From positions 14,241,723 to 14,261,722 of the forward strand of contig CM018895.1 of NCBI GenBank assembly GCA_009663005.1: a stretch of 20,000 nt of DNA, given 5' to 3'. A program made the translations under genes and the position numbers. This DNA is from Actinidia chinensis. Lineage: Eukaryota > Streptophyta > Magnoliopsida > Ericales > Actinidiaceae. This document shows positions 1 to 9,381 of the stretch, in pieces. Below the pieces are notes generated by a model. That model saw only the letters and a list, made by a program, of their open reading frames with translations. It was not told the DNA's origin and did not search any database. Position 1 is the first letter of the stretch. Each line of letters begins with the position of its first letter.

Positions 1-210
1 GTCCTCGAAATTTGAAAGGTCCCTATTTTGTGATTATAACTCACACTTCCACTGTGCACTCTGATACCTAAAAAAATTCTATTCTATTTTGTTTTGGTGC
101 AATCATGTACCCCTATTATAACTAAGAGTCGTACTTCTCATAACGATACCATGTAAGATCTACCACTTAACCTCACACAGACCAGTCCCATTTTTTAAGA
201 CCAAAGCCTA
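1..210 (-). mobile_element. Element B internal leader (gypsy-type), partial
   Basis: This stretch lies just inside the primer-binding site of the minus-strand LTR retrotransposon B and would be its untranslated leader, continuing off the left edge. No coding similarity is visible. Two further partial copies of the primer-site word occur here on the plus strand, ACTCTGATACC at 58-68 and CGATACCA near 144-151. The assignment rests on position relative to the PBS and LTR. Confidence 0.6.
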
Positions 211-222
211 ACTCTGATACCA
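211..222 (-). other. Primer-binding site of element B (tRNA-iMet)
   Basis: The plus strand reads ACTCTGATACCA, so the minus strand is TGGTATCAGAGT, complementary to the 3' end of plant initiator tRNA-Met. This is the usual primer site of plant Ty3/gypsy and Ty1/copia elements. It is separated by two bases from an LTR edge ending in CA on the minus strand, the standard spacing. This fixes the orientation of B as minus. Confidence 0.85.
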
Positions 223-1088
223 TTTGTGACACCCACCCTCCGGGCTCGTTAATTACTTCCTAAATTCGCTGTATTTTTTCTCAACATACAAATCAGAGCA
301 CTATTGTCCTCAAAATATCACTAGTCTCCAATATTTATTTTTTTACATGTCTCCAACTATAATTAAAAACAAAATATAAAATCTTCAAGTCGTTCACTTC
401 CCCGACCCATCTCTTACTAATTTTCGAACTCCCCACGTCCCCTGAAAAATCATTTTAAACAGGAAGTATACAAAACGGCTAGGAATATGGCTCAACGAAT
501 TAATAATGGCTCAACAAACAAAATGTCAGTACAGCAACAATCAATCATTTCATCAATGAGACCTCATACCAGGTCTTTCCTGATACTTCCTAGTGACCGC
601 CCCTCATCCACGTCTCCTAGCTCTCCCTCCGGTTTTTTTTTTTCCGTATCCCCTAGTGAGCTATTGGCGGATCACTCAGTACATGTACCATTCCATTCCA
701 TAGCATTTAGTTATCAAAACGACCATCATACATATCACGTGCCAACAAAATACATGGATTCAACAGATACACACATTCTCGAAGAATATAAAATCAATAT
801 TTTAGAAAAACCTCCGGATTTAGAACGATATGGTATAATACCCCCCCCTGCTTACCTCAATTGAAATTAACACCATAATATGAAGATCTCTGGCTCCCAT
901 GATCATCATACTAAACTTCCATTGTGAATCTAAACTCATGTCTTTCATGATCAAGGCTAACCACAAACCAAATAATTTCTCCAAGAGTCTCCTATTTCCT
1001 TTCTTTCTCACTCTCTAATAGTTCGTGTATCTCCTCTCTCAGAAAACTCTCTTCTCTATTCCTTCATATCTACACTAAATGTATACAC

Positions 1089-1110
1089 ATATATAATTAT
1101 ATATATAAAA
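1089..1110 (-). promoter_or_regulatory. TATA-rich segment, possible element B promoter
   Basis: An alternating A/T stretch reads TTTTATATATATAATTATAT on the minus strand, about 255 bp from the 5' end of the B LTR, where a U3 TATA box is expected. It could equally be a simple AT microsatellite. Confidence 0.4.
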
Positions 1111-1120
1111 CAGCCATCAT

Positions 1121-1222
1121 ACCTCTTAAATCTTTTCCTTTTTTCCTTTTCTATTTTCTATTCCTTTTCTATTTTCCTCTTTCTTTGTTTTTTTTATTTT
1201 TATTTTTTTTCTCTTTCTTTCA
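1121..1222 (+). repeat. Pyrimidine-rich low-complexity tract in LTR B
   Basis: A run of about 100 bases is almost entirely T and C, with repeats of the type CTTTTCTATTTTC and an 8-T run. On the element's own strand it is a purine tract in U3, upstream of the TATA-like segment. It is low-complexity sequence with no coding content. Confidence 0.6.
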
Positions 1223-1363
1223 AACTTTCATCACGGAAAGTTGTCCCCCACATCCTATAAATTACAATATTTTTCCTCAACTTTTATATCTTCTTTAATC
1301 TTAATCCCAAAATTTATAATCCTTTTCAATTAAAACCCAAAACTCTAAAATCAGGGTTATACA

Positions 1364-2815
1364 AGGGGTTGTCCTACTATGTCAGGAAGGGAATGCCAAT
1401 AAATTGAAGCTAGATCGAAAGTTTTGTCTATTCATGGGATATCCAAAAGGAACAAAATGTATTTATTTTATAATCACTAATGAGCAAAAGTATGTTAGCA
1501 CAAATGTCATCTACTTAGAGGATGATTATGACGTGAACCACAGCCTCGCGCTAGATAATGCTTGAAAAGATGGCTGGGGACTCAGAGTAACCCCGATTAG
1601 CAGAACAATAACAGAGATAATATCTTAGCACTAGAGGAAGTACCAGATACTAGTGTTCCAATTCGGTTCAGACACCGGAGCCTCGGCGTAGTGGGAAGAA
1701 CGGTCAACACCTGACATTAATGTTCTTGGGAGAAACTTATGAATCTTCCAAGAAGAACAGATTCCAATACCTACAAGAGTCAAAGGATGATATAGACCGA
1801 GTCATTGGCAAACCGCTATAAAGGCTGACGATGGATCAATGTACTCTATCAGTTCTAGGAGTTAGTTGATCCACCTATTCATTGTTTAACCCATTGGGCT
1901 ATAAGTGGATCTACAAACGGAAGAGGGGTCCAAGGTAAGTTGGACTTATAAAGCAAGGTTGGTGGCAAAGGGTTTTAATCAAAAGAAGGGATCGATTATT
2001 GAGGAAACCTTCTCACCTATGCCAGCTTAAGTCTATCCGGATCTTACTCTCCATTAGCTACACATCTCGATTATGAGATTTATGCAGATGGATGTCAGAC
2101 AGCTTTTCTCAATGGTGGTTGCAACCAGATGGTTCATAGAAAAAGGCCAAGAGCACCAAGTGTGCAAGTTATAAAATCCATTATGGATAAAGAAAGCATT
2201 CTCGTAGTTGGAACATCGTTTGATCAATGCAATCAAATCGTTTGGTTTGGACGAAAATTTGGATGAGCCATGTGTATAAGGAAAAAAAAGGAAACGTGGT
2301 GGTATTTCTAGTATGTTGGTGATGATCTCCTACTCCTGGGATGATGAGGGGCATGTTAACAGTTAAGGTGTGGTTGTCTCACATTTTGATATGAAGGACT
2401 CTTGAAATAAGCTAGCTACATCCTAAGAATCAAGCTCATGCGAGATTACAAGAATAGGATGTTAGGCTTAATCTCAGGTAGCATACATGGACAAGATGTT
2501 GGTCACGGTTTACTATGCATAACTCCAAGAAAGGTTTCTTACATTCGAATCGAGTGCTCTTTCAGGGATCAGTGTTCCTAGGACACACCCAGAGGAGAGG
2601 AAAGGAGACTGGTGCCTGCCCTATGACTTCTGTAGGGGAAAGTCTCATGTACGCTATGGCTATGCACTAGACCTGATATATATTATGCATCGACATGTCA
2701 GAGATACAATCAATCCAGGGAGTGAGAATAGGATATTGTGAAGCATATTCTCCCGTCGTAATTGAGAAAAGATAGAGATTATGTGCTCATATTATGGAAG
2801 TGAGGACTTGGACAC
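1364..2815 (+). pseudogene. Element A: decayed Ty1/copia pol (integrase end, RT, start of RNase H)
   Basis: Translating in shifting frames gives a collinear Ty1/copia polyprotein. Fragments in order: a YVRKG segment and FMGYPKGTK near 1375-1455 (integrase C-terminal region); RRS near 1675; KWIYKRK near 1905; ARLVAKGF near 1950; ETFSP and KSIRIL near 2005-2045; YEI then QMDV near 2070-2095 (RT core); QPDG near 2123; SRSWN near 2200; a YVGDDLLLLG segment at 2312-2340; FDMKDLG near 2380; SLMYAM near 2643. Many stops and single-base shifts separate them, so it cannot be translated. The RT active-site motif YVDD is read as YVGDD, one glycine codon extra. Both ends are cut: LTR B abuts the left and LTR C the right, inside the RT to RNase H junction. 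The lineage looks Tork-like from memory. Upstream gag and the rest of RNase H are not in the window. Confidence 0.85.
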
Positions 2816-3192
2816 TGTTGAATCAAGGCCTCGATTCGATGATAACAAAACAGTCGATAGTTGTTAATATGATTGCTAAGTGGGCAGATTTAAGCATCCG
2901 CCATTTATAGACTCAATTGATCAAAGAAAGCCTCACAAATATTTTCTGAAAGAAGTGTCGACACCTAGTTTGGTAATGTCGCCCCCCTCTGAGCCCAGAA
3001 AGACAAATAATATGATATATCGGTTGGCAATCCTCAAATAATATATGAACTTAAATGGATCTAAGTTACCAAAGACCATATGCATCCATGGAAAAATAAT
3101 CGTGACGGAAGGAATTCGAATCGATGCCTAAATGACCAAAAAGATGATGGAACACATTCTCGTAGAAAGTGTTGACAACCTGGTATTATAAA

Positions 3193-3680
3193 TGTGTCGG
3201 ACACCAATGGAGTAACGAAACCTCAGAATTTGGAAGACAATGTGCTCCGACACAGTATCAACATCCCCCAAGGTCCAATGAAAATTTAGAGTTTTTTCAA
3301 AATCACAGTGTCGACCTAAATAGCACAAATGTGACAGTGTCCAAACCAAGTATCGGAAATTGAGCAGGTCGACACCCACACCCCATATCACAAACAAAAG
3401 TGTCAGTAGCCCAAAACCCATAACTCTGGTACAAACAGGTGTTGACACCAACTTCAGCACCAACTATCAGGTAGCAACCCAGAAATATGGAACAGGCAAG
3501 TGTCGACACCAACCTCAGCACCAAAAGTCAGTAACCAAACACAGAAGTTTGGAACATCAAAGTGTCGACACCAAATCAGCACAAAAGTCAGTAAGCCCAA
3601 ACCCAGAAGAAGTTTGGAACATTCCAAGTTCGACACCAACATCAGCACTGGAAACAGTTTCAACGAAAAAAAAAATAGAA
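3193..3680 (+). repeat. Minisatellite in LTR C, about 60-70 bp units headed by GTGTCGACACC
   Basis: Successive units begin near 3193, 3243, 3307, 3365, 3437, 3499, 3561 and 3626, a step of about 50-72 bp and most regular (62-65 bp) between 3437 and 3626. Each starts with a variant of AGTGTCGACACCAA, followed by a CAGCAC word, then AAGTCAGTA, then CCCAGAAGTTTGGAACA. The head word is a perfect 10-bp palindrome. Exact copies sit at 3500-3509 and 3562-3571, plus one outlying at 2955-2964. The same units occur in the truncated 3' LTR (exact copy 12501-12510). Long frames on both strands here follow from the repeat period. Confidence 0.85.
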
Positions 3681-3830
3681 AAATGAAAGTTTGAAAGTTA
3701 TCGACACTAGAAAATGAAGTGTCGAACCTGGAAAGCATGTGGTGACACCTAACGGTATTATTTTCACATGAGCGTTATCTAGTTACAACAAGTAAAGCCC
3801 CCAACTACCACCAACAGCTCACTATTCAGA

Positions 3831-3844
3831 AGCTATTCAATACA
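3831..3844 (+). promoter_or_regulatory. Possible decayed TATA box of LTR C
   Basis: AGCTATTCAATACA lies about 1.0 kb into the LTR, just downstream of the palindrome minisatellite, at the place expected for the U3/R boundary. It differs from a good TATA box by a couple of changes. The call is positional and weak. Confidence 0.3.
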
Positions 3845-4043
3845 ACCTCCAAGTGATTTTTAAACAAAATAAGAGATATTCAAAAAGTATTGATTGAAAA
3901 TCTAACAAGCTCAAGTCAAGAGTTCTTGAACATCTCCCTTTGTCCTCTTGTGTTACATTGATGTGTGATTCCATTATATCTACTCTATGGGCGAGAGTTA
4001 TTTTCATCTAGTAATACCTTCATCCATCTACCCTTGTAAGTTT

Positions 4044-4184
4044 GAGTGAGCTTGGACAAAATCACTTGGTGAGCATTTTGTGATGTTTCTCTTGTAAAGT
4101 CAAAACTTAAGAGTTTGGTGTGTTCCTCTTTGGAGTAAAAGACAATAGGAAGTTATGAGTGGAGCTTGGATAAAATCACTTGGT
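4044..4184 (+). repeat. Imperfect direct repeat in LTR C, period about 111 bp
   Basis: GAGTGAGCTTGGACAAAATC at 4044 is repeated as GAGTGGAGCTTGGATAAAAT at 4156, each followed by CACTTGGT. The spacing is about 111 bp, which suggests a local duplication in the R/U5 part of the LTR. Confidence 0.7.
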
Positions 4185-4501
4185 AAAAGTGAGCTTAGCA
4201 CTTGAAAATTAGCCCCCACATTGTAGTTGCGGATTACAATATGAAAGAAATTATTGCGGAGGTCTTGGGAGGACGTAGATCACGGGTTGTGACGAATCTC
4301 GATAATCTTGGTGTGTCTCCTCCTCTCTTATCTTATTGCTTTCACCATTGCATTTATTAACATTGAAAACATCATTGCATTTGTCTTATCTATAATTAGA
4401 TTAATATTTAATCAACTCTAAATTTACTAATTAATTTTGAAAAACCCAGTTTCACCTCAGTTCACACCCTCTCTTGGGTTTGCCTATTGAAGGACCACAA
4501 T

Positions 4502-4514
4502 TGATATCAGAGGC
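4502..4514 (+). other. Primer-binding site of element C (tRNA-iMet, one change)
   Basis: TGATATCAGAGGC follows the LTR end ACCACA by two bases. It matches the initiator tRNA-Met primer site TGGTATCAGAG except for G to A at the third base, a transition expected for old methylated DNA. Position, spacing and sequence together make the call secure. Confidence 0.85.
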
Positions 4515-4556
4515 AAGTATTACTATTAAGGGCTGAACATCTCTAGGAAGAGATCC

Positions 4557-5835
4557 ATGACAACCAATTTCGGAAACTCTCTCGGTAGGGTCATCTACAA
4601 ATAGGTCACCTGCAGTGTTTAAAATGGAACAAATTATAATTACTGGAATAATGAATGAGAATTTATGTTCAATCTGTAGACTATGATTTTGAGAATCAAT
4701 CGTAATGGCACTAAAACCTCAACCATAAAAATTAAAGGGGAGGATACTCCTAAACCCGAGTCCACTTGGATGAAAATGATTTAAAAAAATATGCAGTCAA
4801 ACTCTAAGGCTATGAACAGTCACTATAGTTGCAATTAGACCCAAATGAGTACAAATCGAATCTCCAACTTGCGAATCGGCAAAAAAATTTGGGATAGATT
4901 AGAAGTAACCCCATGAGAACTAGTCAGTTAAGGAATCTAAATCAATATCTTAGTTCATAATTAAATGAATTTATTTAGAATGAAGACCGATTAATCAATC
5001 AACTGAAATATTCATACAATTCCCGCAATATTATAATGACTTGAATCTCTTGGAAAGATTTATCCTAACAGTGAGCAGTGAGGAAAATCTGAGATCCCTA
5101 CCAAGACATAGGAAGCTAAGTCACGGCATTCCAGAACAAAGATCTCACACTCTGCCCTTGATGAGCTTTTTGGGCTCTCTTAATGGCCTATGAGCTCACT
5201 CAAAGCAACAATGTCCCCAAGATGATAGAAAAAAGAGAAAAACATAGCATTCAAATCCACACTCAAGAAATGATCGTCAGTGGAAGAATACGATGGAGAG
5301 ATGGCTCTTATTACTCGTAAATTTCAAACTATCATGAGAAGAAATGGAGAGGTGGAAAAGGCATGATTGAAAAGAGAGGCTACACGAATCAACAATTATA
5401 TTCTATTATGTAATAAGACGACATATGAAAGCCGAATGCTCTTTCCTCAAAAAAAAGAAAAGAAGGAGAAGTGGTACAGGGCAATGGCAGCTATGACATG
5501 GAGCGTGATGAAAAATCCATATCCATGATGAGGCTGAACCAAAAAAACTAGAAGATCTTTGTCTCCTAACTTTATGGGGATGAAAATGAGGTATCAAATT
5601 CTAATTCATCTCAAATTACTCTTCAAATGATTGCCAAGATGCTTGGCTGAATTAATGAGTTGAATTCAAGAACATAGAAATTAAAATAGCTACTTAAAAA
5701 GATGTCTCTAATCTTTCAAAAAAAAATGACGACTTGTCAAATACGAAATGATGATTTGAAAAATCAGTCATATTTTGAAAAAGGAGCTAAGAAAATGTCC
5801 TCGCTCCAATGAATTACTAAGAAAAACAAAGTTTA
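4557..5835 (+). pseudogene. Element C gag (UBN2-type capsid/nucleocapsid), broken
   Basis: Gag would form the virus-like particle. The chosen start ATG (4557) opens MTTNFGNSLG shortly after the PBS. Collinear fragments in changing frames fit the plant copia UBN2-type Gag: a NGTNYNYW segment near 4624, PKPEST near 4752, KIWDRLEVT near 4885, LESLGK near 5043, EAKSRHSR near 5110, and an EEYDGEMALITRKFQ segment near 5285. A zinc-knuckle remnant follows at about 5401-5441 with RHMKAEC; its first cysteines are lost. Basic KKKEKK near 5447 follows the knuckle, as usual. After 5640 the sequence continues as a lysine-rich, coiled-coil-like decayed stretch. Stops and frameshifts are frequent, so there is no intact product. 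Confidence 0.8.
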
Positions 5836-7560
5836 AATGATAAGGGTAAATATTAGAGACAACTCTATACAAATGTGTGGATGAAGAGATAAATTGGAAG
5901 CAATTTCTTGGAAAATAAAAATGCTGCTTCGCTTGACAAAGGCGGGAAATTGGTTTTAATATCCTTTTAAAAGAAAAATATTTTCAAAAATCAAACCTTA
6001 CTCCTGAAAAGAAATCAATCTCTTATTTTTTATTGCCATAAGTTGGAATTATTACTAGTAGATACTTCTATCTGCAAAACTCTAAATCCCTAAAAATGCA
6101 TGGGTCCCACAAACCCTTGAAAACTAACGACCCTAGGCCACCAAGATAATTTGGGTATCTAAAGTACAAGAAATATTTTTGTAGGTGTTCTTTTCAAGCA
6201 AATCTATCAAAAATCAATGGTACTTGGATAACGGGTGCTCAAGGCTATGACGGGAGATGAGCTCAATTCCACAGCACTTAAGTCAAAGATGGAGGATTTG
6301 TTACCTTTGGAGATTGAAAAAGGAAAGATCATCGGAATAGGTTGTATTGTAAAGAATACTCCTCACTTCTATTGAAAATGGTGTGCTACTTTTTAAAGGA
6401 CTCAACACAATCTTCTAAGCATTGTCAAGTAACTATGTGACAAAGGATTCAAGGTTGTATTTGCAATCTCAAAATGTGATGTCCTAAGACATCAAAATAA
6501 CAAAACAAGTCTCATTAGTCATAGACAGAGGCAATAATTTATATGTTTCGATTTAAATGATCTATCTCTTGTGAAATCGATGCCTTGCCGCTATGAATAG
6601 TAATAAAAGGTGTGTTGTGGCATAGAAGACTTGGCCATATTAGTATGAGCATACTTGAAAAGTTTCAAACATGAATTTAGTCAAAGGACTTTTCAAAATT
6701 AAATTTGAGAAGGACAAGATTTTGTGTGCTTGTCAAATGGGAAAACAAACTAAATCTCTTTTAAACCATAAATATCCACACTGTAGGGCCCCTTCAACTA
6801 TTGCATATGGACTTAATTGGGCCATCAAGAACTTTACGTCTTAGTGGAAAGCAATATGCGTCTTATTATTGTTGAGGACTATTCAAGATTACACATGGAC
6901 ATGCTTTTTCTTCTTAGCTCATAAGGATGAAACATTGACTGTTTACAAATTTTATAACAAAGGTTCAAAAATGAAAAAGGTATTCACTTACCTCAATAGA
7001 ACGCGATCATGGAGGCCAATTTGATTGTAAACCTTTTTAAAAATGTTGTGGATAAATGGTTGGATCATAATTTTTCAATCTCCTAGACACCTCAACAAAT
7101 GGGGTTTTAAAAAAAATAGAGTTTGCTAGAATGGAAAAACCATGCTTTATGAAAATAGTTTACCAAAGTACTTTGGGACGAGGCGGTAAATACCTCTTGC
7201 TATGTGTTAAACAAATCGAATTCTATTTAGAAAACTATTGAAACAAACCCCTCTAGCTGTGGAAAGACAAAAGCCAAATGTTCTATTTTAGAACTTTTTG
7301 ATGCAAATGTTTTGTATTGATACAACAAAGATAACCTTTGAAAAATTAACGCAAAAGCTATGAGGAATCTTTCTTGGGTATTCAATACATAGCAAAACAT
7401 ATAGAGTTCAAAAAAAGACTCTAGTAGTTTGAAGAATCTGTCCCTGTCACTTTCGATGAGCATATCTCTATAAGTTAAAAGATCTAAGTGACGATATAGA
7501 TGAAGTGAGCAAAACATAGAGAAATTAGATAAACAACCAATGTCAATTGATAGTCACAAG
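5836..7560 (+). pseudogene. Element C protease, GAG-pre-integrase and integrase, broken
   Basis: These pol domains process the polyprotein and insert the cDNA. A second zinc-knuckle-like remnant (FYCHKL, about 6025-6050) precedes the protease. The protease motif reads WYLDNGCSR at 6218-6244; copia proteases usually have DSG, so the serine codon has become asparagine. The GAG-pre-integrase segment holds a WH-RRLGH-like motif at 6617-6646 and CACQMGKQTKS near 6725, the zinc-binding part of integrase. The integrase core has MDL-GPS near 6817, SRLHMD-TW near 6875, a decayed DHGG near 7005 and PQQNGV near 7090, marking the three catalytic acidic positions, with the last glutamate not readable. Then KPNV near 7273, a KCFVL-like stretch near 7305 and DLSDDIDEVS near 7483. 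The domain order is that of Ty1/copia. Many stops. Confidence 0.82.
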
Positions 7561-7734
7561 GAGGATGAGACACAGAAACTTCATAGCAAACAAAAGGACA
7601 ATAAAGATCTACCTAGGAGTGAAAATTTGTGCAAACCATCCTACCGTAACAATCCTAGGTGATCCGCTGCACCGGGGTAAACTCGTTTCCTCTATTAGAA
7701 TATTTGTAATCACCTAGCCTTTTTTCTTTCTCAA

Positions 7735-8690
7735 TAGAACCTAAACGTTTTGAGATCCTAAAATACATTTTTGGATAAATGCAATGCAGAGGACTTAACC
7801 AAGTTTTGAAAAAATGAAGGGGGGGGGGGGGGGGTATGACACCTTTTCCCTAGACCTATAGATCATCCCGGTTATTGGAACCAATTGTGTTTTAAAATAA
7901 AATGGATGAATCCGTTATGTTTGTGAGGAGCAAGGCTAACTTGTTGCTCAGGTATAGTCGCGAGAAGGCATTGATTTTGATGAAAACCTCGCGCCGTAGG
8001 TAGATTTAGACCATTAAGAATGCTACTCCTTGAATTCGCTTTAAGATTTTAAACTTTACCAATGGATGTTTAAAAAGTGATTTCCTAAATGGTTATTAAA
8101 TGAAGAATGTATATGTTGAGCAAACCTCCCGGCTTATGAAGATCAAAATTGTCAATTATCTTTTAAATTAACTACGCTTTGTATGGTTTGAAACCAGCCC
8201 AAGGTTTTGGTAGGAAGGCGTTTGAGAAAATTTTTGATTAACAAAGGATTTCAAGAGGAAAAATCTACACCACTCTTTTTATAAATTGAAAATAAAGACA
8301 TGCTTCAGCACAAATTTATGTTATGTAATTATCTTCGGTGGCTACTAAAGCCATCTATTTGCAAAGATTTGCTAAGTGTATGCAGGGAAATTGGGAAATT
8401 ATTGATGCGAGAACTCAATTACGTCTTTGAACTTCAAATAAAGCAATCAAGGAAACGCATTTTTGTCAAACAAGCCAAATCTTAAAGAATTGATCAAAAA
8501 GTTTGGCATGGAAGAGGCAAACCAACAGTCTCTCTCCGATGACACCTCAACAAATTGGGATAGCGACGAAGGAGTAAAACCGGTTGACCGTAACTTTATA
8601 GAAGCATGAATAGGATCTTTGCTATATTTGACGCTAGTTGACCCGACATTCTGTTTAATGTGTGCTTGTGTGGTGCGAGATTTCAATCAA
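7735..8690 (+). pseudogene. Element C reverse transcriptase, broken, catalytic motif lost
   Basis: The RT copies element RNA into DNA. Collinear fragments: EPKRFE near 7737, DHPVIGTN near 7862, KMDES near 7903, ARRQ-type substrate segment with YSREK-D near 7955, FASRR- and RMLLL-like pieces near 7990-8030, FKLYQWMF/KSDFLNGY near 8055-8095, YVEQTSRL near 8111, ALYGLKPAQ near 8178. The last part is open from 8300 to 8485 (61 codons) and includes ICKDLL, RELNYVFELQIKQS and FVKQAKS, all typical of Sirevirus RT; then LIKKFGMEEA near 8490, PVDR near 8580 and a PDI-LF piece near 8642. Where YVDD should be (about 8319-8332) the two aspartate codons are destroyed by a small indel and substitutions, so the enzyme would be dead even in frame. 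A 16-base G run interrupts it at 7819-7834. Confidence 0.85.
7819..7834 (+). repeat. Run of 16 G in the RT pseudogene
   Basis: Sixteen consecutive G occur inside RT coding sequence that otherwise matches its family on both sides. It is a homopolymer expansion of what would have been a short G-containing codon pair, or an assembly artefact. Confidence 0.9.
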
Positions 8691-9260
8691 ATCCTAAGGA
8701 ATCACAGTAATTTTCGAAAACTGAATTTTCCCGATATCTAAACACACACCAACCTAGTATATGGATCCCAATGACATAATTTGGATCTTAGTTGCCTACA
8801 CCCCTGATGCCTGATATGCGGTAGTAAATTGATAGGAAAAGACAAGTGCTCTTTATCAACTCCTAGGCAACAATGATTTGTGTCTTGGTTTTGAAAAAGA
8901 AAAATTCCATAGCGTTATCCACTGCGGAGGCTGAGTATCTTGGCAGCCGGTAGTTGCTGTGCATAAGTGCTATGGATAAACATCTTACTAGAGGATTACG
9001 GAATCCATTCGATCACATTCCATAAAATGCGATAATACAAGCGCATTAATTTGACAAAAAATCCTATCCAACACTTTCGTACTAAATGCACATTTGAATT
9101 AGATACCCTTTTTATACTAGACCATGTGCAAAAAGGCCATATTGAACTTTGAATTTGTTAAAACAAAAAAAACACTGGCGGAATATTTTCACAATCCGTT
9201 GAGGCGAAGATCGATTTTGCATGATTATAGAGAATAAGAATGAGCAATCCGACGATGGGA
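8691..9260 (+). pseudogene. Element C RNase H, broken
   Basis: RNase H removes the RNA strand during reverse transcription and ends pol. Pieces: PND-IW near 8768, AYT-DA near 8796, a VSWF segment near 8882 followed by NSIALSTAEAEYL near 8904, AAGSCC near 8943, VLWI-ILLEDYG near 8965, IHSI near 9002, KCDN near 9027, ALI then KNPIQ near 9045, DHVQKGHIEL near 9121, EFVK and a decayed phenylalanine-threonine-lysine-proline stretch near 9180-9205. The STAEAEY block carrying an active-site glutamate is well preserved, but the reading frame changes several times. The similarity ends near 9250 and the palindrome array follows. Confidence 0.82.
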
Positions 9261-9381
9261 TGAAAAATTTGTTTGAGGGACATACCTAAAAACTAAGAAA
9301 ATCTAAGAAAATTTTTATAAACTACATAGGCACAAAAATAAACTCTGCAGTTCTAAGTGTCACCACCTTTTAATTTTCCAT
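9261..9381 (+). other. Post-pol spacer of element C
   Basis: AT-rich sequence between the end of pol similarity and the palindrome array. It contains a local repeat, CTAAGAAAATCTAAGAAAAT (9292-9311), and no coding similarity I can recognise. Confidence 0.5.

Larger units (their letters stand above)
225..1363 (-). repeat. LTR of element B (Ty3/gypsy, Tekay/Del-like)
   Basis: On the plus strand the repeat starts TGTGACACCC and ends GGTTATACA, giving TG...CA ends over 1139 bp. The left edge sits two bases from the iMet primer site, so this is the 5' LTR of a minus-strand element. The right edge is independently confirmed: Ty1/copia coding similarity of element A begins immediately at 1364. Length over 1 kb, the iMet primer and the ACACCC terminus suit a Tekay/Del chromovirus LTR; the lineage is from memory and less certain than the boundaries. 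The target-site duplicate would be AGGGG (1364-1368), but its partner lies outside the window. A 125-codon frame on the plus strand inside the LTR is antisense to the element and is not called. Confidence 0.82.
2816..4499 (+). repeat. 5' LTR of element C
   Basis: The LTR begins TGTTGAATC and ends GGACCACA, two bases before the primer-binding site, giving 1684 bp. The first 500 bp or so match 12135-12654. It contains a minisatellite rich in the palindrome GTGTCGACAC, a weak TATA-like site near 3831-3844, a 27-bp direct repeat at 4044 and 4156, and, near 4268-4320, a GGACGTAG word followed by ATCTCGATAATCTTGGTGT, which I recognise as the conserved R/U5-type segment of plant Sirevirus LTRs. The segment just before the edge, with CCTCTCTTGGGTTTGCC, is also typical of these LTR ends. 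Confidence 0.88.

Noticed and set aside
211..222. A tRNA gene, because of the tRNA-Met match
   Set aside because: Only the 12-base complement of the tRNA 3' end is present; it is a primer-binding site. The same holds at 4502-4514.
487..864. 125-codon plus-strand frame
   Set aside because: It lies wholly within LTR B and antisense to that element; the content is low-complexity serine/proline with no known similarity. Kept only as a curiosity.
3128..3738. Several overlapping open frames on both strands
   Set aside because: They arise from the minisatellite in LTR C, whose unit lengths keep frames open on either strand; codons follow the repeat, not a protein.
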